Source of the DNA: Bordetella flabilis
GTDB taxonomy: Bacteria; Pseudomonadota; Gammaproteobacteria; Burkholderiales; Burkholderiaceae_B
Direction of reading: 5' to 3'
Assembly (NCBI RefSeq): GCF_001676725.1
Contig: NZ_CP016172.1
Coordinates: 3,100,001 to 3,164,000, forward strand
DNA length: 64,000 nucleotides
Shown: positions 61,908-64,000 of the stretch, piece by piece
Layout: each line of letters opens with the position of its first letter
Numbering within the stretch: the first letter of the stretch is position 1
Made by a program: the position numbers and the translations under genes
Notes under the pieces: model-generated
The model's database searches: none
What the model saw: the letters and a program-made list of their open reading frames with translations, nothing else
What the model was told of the DNA's origin: nothing

Positions 61908-62822
61908 TCAGCCGCGCAGCCGTGCGATGGCCTCGATGATGGCGGCATTGTCGAATTTGCCCTCGCCCGCCTGCATGCAATCCTCCAGCAGCCGCACGTA
62001 GACCTGGGCGAACGGCAAGGGCTGGGCATGGGCGTCGGCTTGCGCGAGGATCAGCCGGAAATCCTTCAGGCTCTGGTCCACCCGGCTTTGCGGGGGATCG
62101 AACCGGCGCTGCGCCATCGCCGGGCCCTTGACTTCCATAACCCGCGAATACGCGGCCGAGCCGATCAGCACTGACAGGAATTCCTGCGGATCCAGGCCCA
62201 GCCGCTGCGCAAACTGCAGCCCCTCGGCCATGGCGGCCCGGTTCAGCCCGAGCACCAGGTTTACCGCCAGCTTGGCGCGCGCGGCGTTGCCCGGAGCGCC
62301 CAGTCCATAGCGGCGCGGGCACAATGCGTCCAGCACGGGGGCCGCGCGCGCCAGGTCTTGATCGCGCCCGGCCACCAGCCCGACCGCCTCCCCCTTGGCC
62401 AGCGTCGCGCTGGTGCCGGAGATGGGCGATTCGACGAACGCCAGGCCTGCCGCGGCGCACCGCCGGGCCACGGCCGCGATACGGTCGGGATCGCATGTGC
62501 TGATGCACACCAGCGCCGGCGCGCGCCCCGCGGCCTGCGCCGCATGAACCAGGCCGGAGGGCCCGAACAGCGCCTGCTCGACCTGGTCCGTATCGAACAC
62601 GGCCAGAACGATTGCATCGCATTGCGCCGCCAATTCCGCCAGCGATTGCACCGCCGCGCGTCCGGGCTGGTCGGCGCCCGCGAATTGCGCGCAACGGCCG
62701 GGATCGACGTCGTAGCCTCTCAGGCCGAAACCCGCCAGGGCCAGCCGCTGCGCGCTGGCGGCGCCCATCAGGCCCAGGCCCGCGATACCGACGGTCCGTA
62801 TGGCGTGCTGGGCGGCGCTCAT
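61908..62822 (-). CDS. NAD(P)-dependent 3-hydroxyisobutyrate dehydrogenase family protein
   Basis: 304 residues. Rossmann VGIAGLGLMGAASAQRLA at the start, FVESPISGTSATLAKGEA with the catalytic-region motif, and KLAVNLVLGLNRAAMAEGL with the active-site lysine. Family members oxidise beta-hydroxyacids such as 3-hydroxyisobutyrate, tartronate semialdehyde, or 2-hydroxymethylglutarate. The ATG overlaps the preceding Bug stop by four bases, so the two are co-transcribed. It converges on ligJ, separated by 72 bases. Confidence 0.9.
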   Translation of the reverse strand: MSAAQHAIRTVGIAGLGLMGAASAQRLALAGFGLRGYDVDPGRCAQFAGADQPGRAAVQSLAELAAQCDAIVLAVFDTDQVEQALFGPSGLVHAAQAAGRAPALVCISTCDPDRIAAVARRCAAAGLAFVESPISGTSATLAKGEAVGLVAGRDQDLARAAPVLDALCPRRYGLGAPGNAARAKLAVNLVLGLNRAAMAEGLQFAQRLGLDPQEFLSVLIGSAAYSRVMEVKGPAMAQRRFDPPQSRVDQSLKDFRLILAQADAHAQPLPFAQVYVRLLEDCMQAGEGKFDNAAIIEAIARLRG

Positions 62823-63820
62823 TGGGACTTGATTCCGGCGTCGCGTATCGCCTGCCCCACCCGCGCGTAGCCCTCGCGGGTCAGCGTGCCCAATTCGGCC
62901 GGCGTGGAAGCCACGGGATCGAGCCCGATGCCGGCCAGGCGTTCCCGCACACCGGGGTCCGCGACCGCCTTGACGACCTCGGCGTTCAGCCGCTCGACGA
63001 TGTCGGCCGGCGTGCCTTTGGGCGCGTACAGGCCCAGCCAGGTGGAAAAGCGGAATGCCGCCACGCCCGCCTCGGCGAAGGTGGGCACATCGGGCAGCAG
63101 CGCGGACCGCCTTTCGTTCGGCTGCGCCAGGGCGCGCAGCCTGCCGTCCTTGATGAAGGGCTGGGCGACCGACACGGCCGAGAACATCATGGGGACCTGT
63201 CCGCCGGCCACGTCCGTGGTCGCCTGCGTAGCGCCCTTGTAGGGGACGTGCGCGAACGAGACCCCGGCCGCGGACGCGAACAGTTCCATGGCGATGTGAT
63301 GCGGACTGCCATTGCCGCCCGTCGCATAGTCGATCTTGCCGGGCCGGGCCTTGGCCTGCGACAGCAGTTCGGCCATGGTCCTGGCCGGGAAGCCGCTGTT
63401 GACGACCAGCACCCAGGAAATATTGGCCATCTGGCTGACGGGGGCGAAGTCCTTGAGGGGATCGAAATTGACCTTGTCGTTCAGGTTGACCGCGTAGTTC
63501 AGCACGCTATCCGTGATGCCGCCCAGGGTATAGCCATCCGGCGCGGCACGCGCCACGCGCTCCGCGCCCAGCAGCCCCGATACGCCCGCCTGGTTTTCCA
63601 CGATGAAGGTCTGCTTCATGTTCTCGGCCATCTTGGCCACCACCACACGGGTGGCCACGTCGGCCGCGCTGCCCACCTGCAGCGGCACAATGACCTGGAT
63701 CGGCTTGGTCGGCCAGGCCGCTTGCGCCGACGCGCCGGCGCCCGCCAGCGTACAACCTGCCAATAGCAGGGCCGCCGCGCCCCGGCGCGGCAGGCAAAAG
63801 CCGGATGTCCTTGTCGACAT
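62819..63820 (-). CDS. Bug/TctC family receptor
   Basis: 333 residues; GGGGAGA lies ahead of the ATG. Signal peptide ending near GASAQAA (about 35), then WPTKPIQVIVPLQVGSAADVATR, NQAGVSGLLGAERVARAAPDGYT and HVPYKGATQATTD. The usual PFPPGG reads PLQVGS here, a deviation in the ligand loop that may change specificity. It precedes the dehydrogenase gene with a four-base overlap and follows the TRAP receptor gene by 42 bases on the same strand. Confidence 0.92.
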   Translation of the reverse strand: MSTRTSGFCLPRRGAAALLLAGCTLAGAGASAQAAWPTKPIQVIVPLQVGSAADVATRVVVAKMAENMKQTFIVENQAGVSGLLGAERVARAAPDGYTLGGITDSVLNYAVNLNDKVNFDPLKDFAPVSQMANISWVLVVNSGFPARTMAELLSQAKARPGKIDYATGGNGSPHHIAMELFASAAGVSFAHVPYKGATQATTDVAGGQVPMMFSAVSVAQPFIKDGRLRALAQPNERRSALLPDVPTFAEAGVAAFRFSTWLGLYAPKGTPADIVERLNAEVVKAVADPGVRERLAGIGLDPVASTPAELGTLTREGYARVGQAIRDAGIKSQ

Positions 63821-63862
63821 GAAAGTCTCCCCTATTGTTGAAATGCCGCGACCGCGGAACGG

Positions 63863-64000
63863 TCAGCCCAGCCGCCCGACTTCGGCTTCCAGCAGGCTCC
63901 ACACCCGCGTACCGAGCTCGTCCTTCCACTGCCCGTAGAAGCCGCCCGCCAGGCGCTGCCGGAAGCTGTCGGTGTCCGCCGTGTTGAAGCGCAGTCCACG
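63863..64000 (-). CDS. TRAP transporter substrate-binding protein (DctP type), C-terminal end only
   Basis: Only the last 45 residues are in the window, on the minus strand, ending at a TGA at 63863. The text GLRFNTADTDSFRQRLAGG, then FYGQWKDELGTRVWSLLEAEVGRLG (cut), matches the C-terminus of TRAP-type periplasmic receptors, which bind organic acids. The identification rests on this short piece and is moderate. Confidence 0.6.
   Translation of the reverse strand, partial: RGLRFNTADTDSFRQRLAGGFYGQWKDELGTRVWSLLEAEVGRLG

Noticed and set aside
1..64000. CRISPR arrays, tRNA or rRNA genes, insertion sequences, prophage
   Set aside because: No regularly spaced repeats, cloverleaf-like sequences, transposase or phage motifs were seen on either strand.

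Overview
The window is GC-rich, densely packed DNA that reads as a chromosomal segment of a beta-proteobacterium of the Alcaligenaceae (Bordetella/Achromobacter type). The main reason is seven separate genes for Bug/TctC-type periplasmic solute receptors, a family greatly expanded in that group. They sit among many small catabolic operons, each with its own LysR, GntR or TetR regulator. I saw no rRNA, tRNA, CRISPR, insertion sequence or phage gene. This assignment is inference from gene content.

Layout. 1-7.5 kb (minus strand): a sugar-acid operon with an MFS carrier (single-base frameshift), an enolase-superfamily dehydratase, an SMP-30 lactonase, a uronate dehydrogenase homologue, a Bug receptor, a LigI-like amidohydrolase and an MmgE/PrpD protein. 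It is divergent from a LysR gene at 7.7 kb. 8.7-12.8 kb: a Tat-exported phosphocholine phospholipase C, convergent across a strong hairpin with a hipBA module that has repeated operators. 12.9-18.6 kb (minus): a tight five-gene run of MotA-like and MotB-like stator proteins, an outer-membrane barrel and two penicillin-recognising serine hydrolases, the second AmpH-like. 18.9-22.7 kb: a GntR regulator, TauE/SafE exporter plus DUF1634 partner, DoxX and NhaA.

22.7-34.8 kb: a sulfur-oriented island. A LysR regulator diverges from a cysteine-dioxygenase-like cupin, a cystathionine beta-lyase-like enzyme, a four-domain rhodanese, a polar amino-acid ABC transporter, a Bug receptor, a BisC/TorA-like molybdoenzyme and an aspartoacylase-family protein. 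35.0-45.7 kb: another Bug gene, then an acyl-CoA catabolic locus (acyl-CoA ligase, CitE-like lyase, three crotonase-fold proteins, acyl-CoA dehydrogenase, two Bug receptors). A TetR regulator there has its predicted 16-bp operator recurring seven times in front of the surrounding transcription units. 45.7-52.6 kb: a TctA permease without TctB, a CLC chloride channel with CBS domains, and a KaiC-like ATPase overlapping a hybrid histidine kinase.

52.6-64 kb: a GntR/FCD regulator diverges from a UxaA/GarD-type dehydratase, a Bug receptor, a LeuC/LeuD-like hydro-lyase, a PrpF/GalD-type isomerase and a LigJ-type 4-oxalomesaconate hydratase. A LysR protein with two tandem helix-turn-helix domains lies inside this set. 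A 3-hydroxyisobutyrate-dehydrogenase-family gene, a Bug gene and the end of a TRAP receptor gene close the window.

The strongest candidates for undescribed biology are the stator/barrel/hydrolase operon, the TetR regulon with its phased operators, and the LeuCD-PrpF-LigJ pathway with the double-HTH LysR protein.
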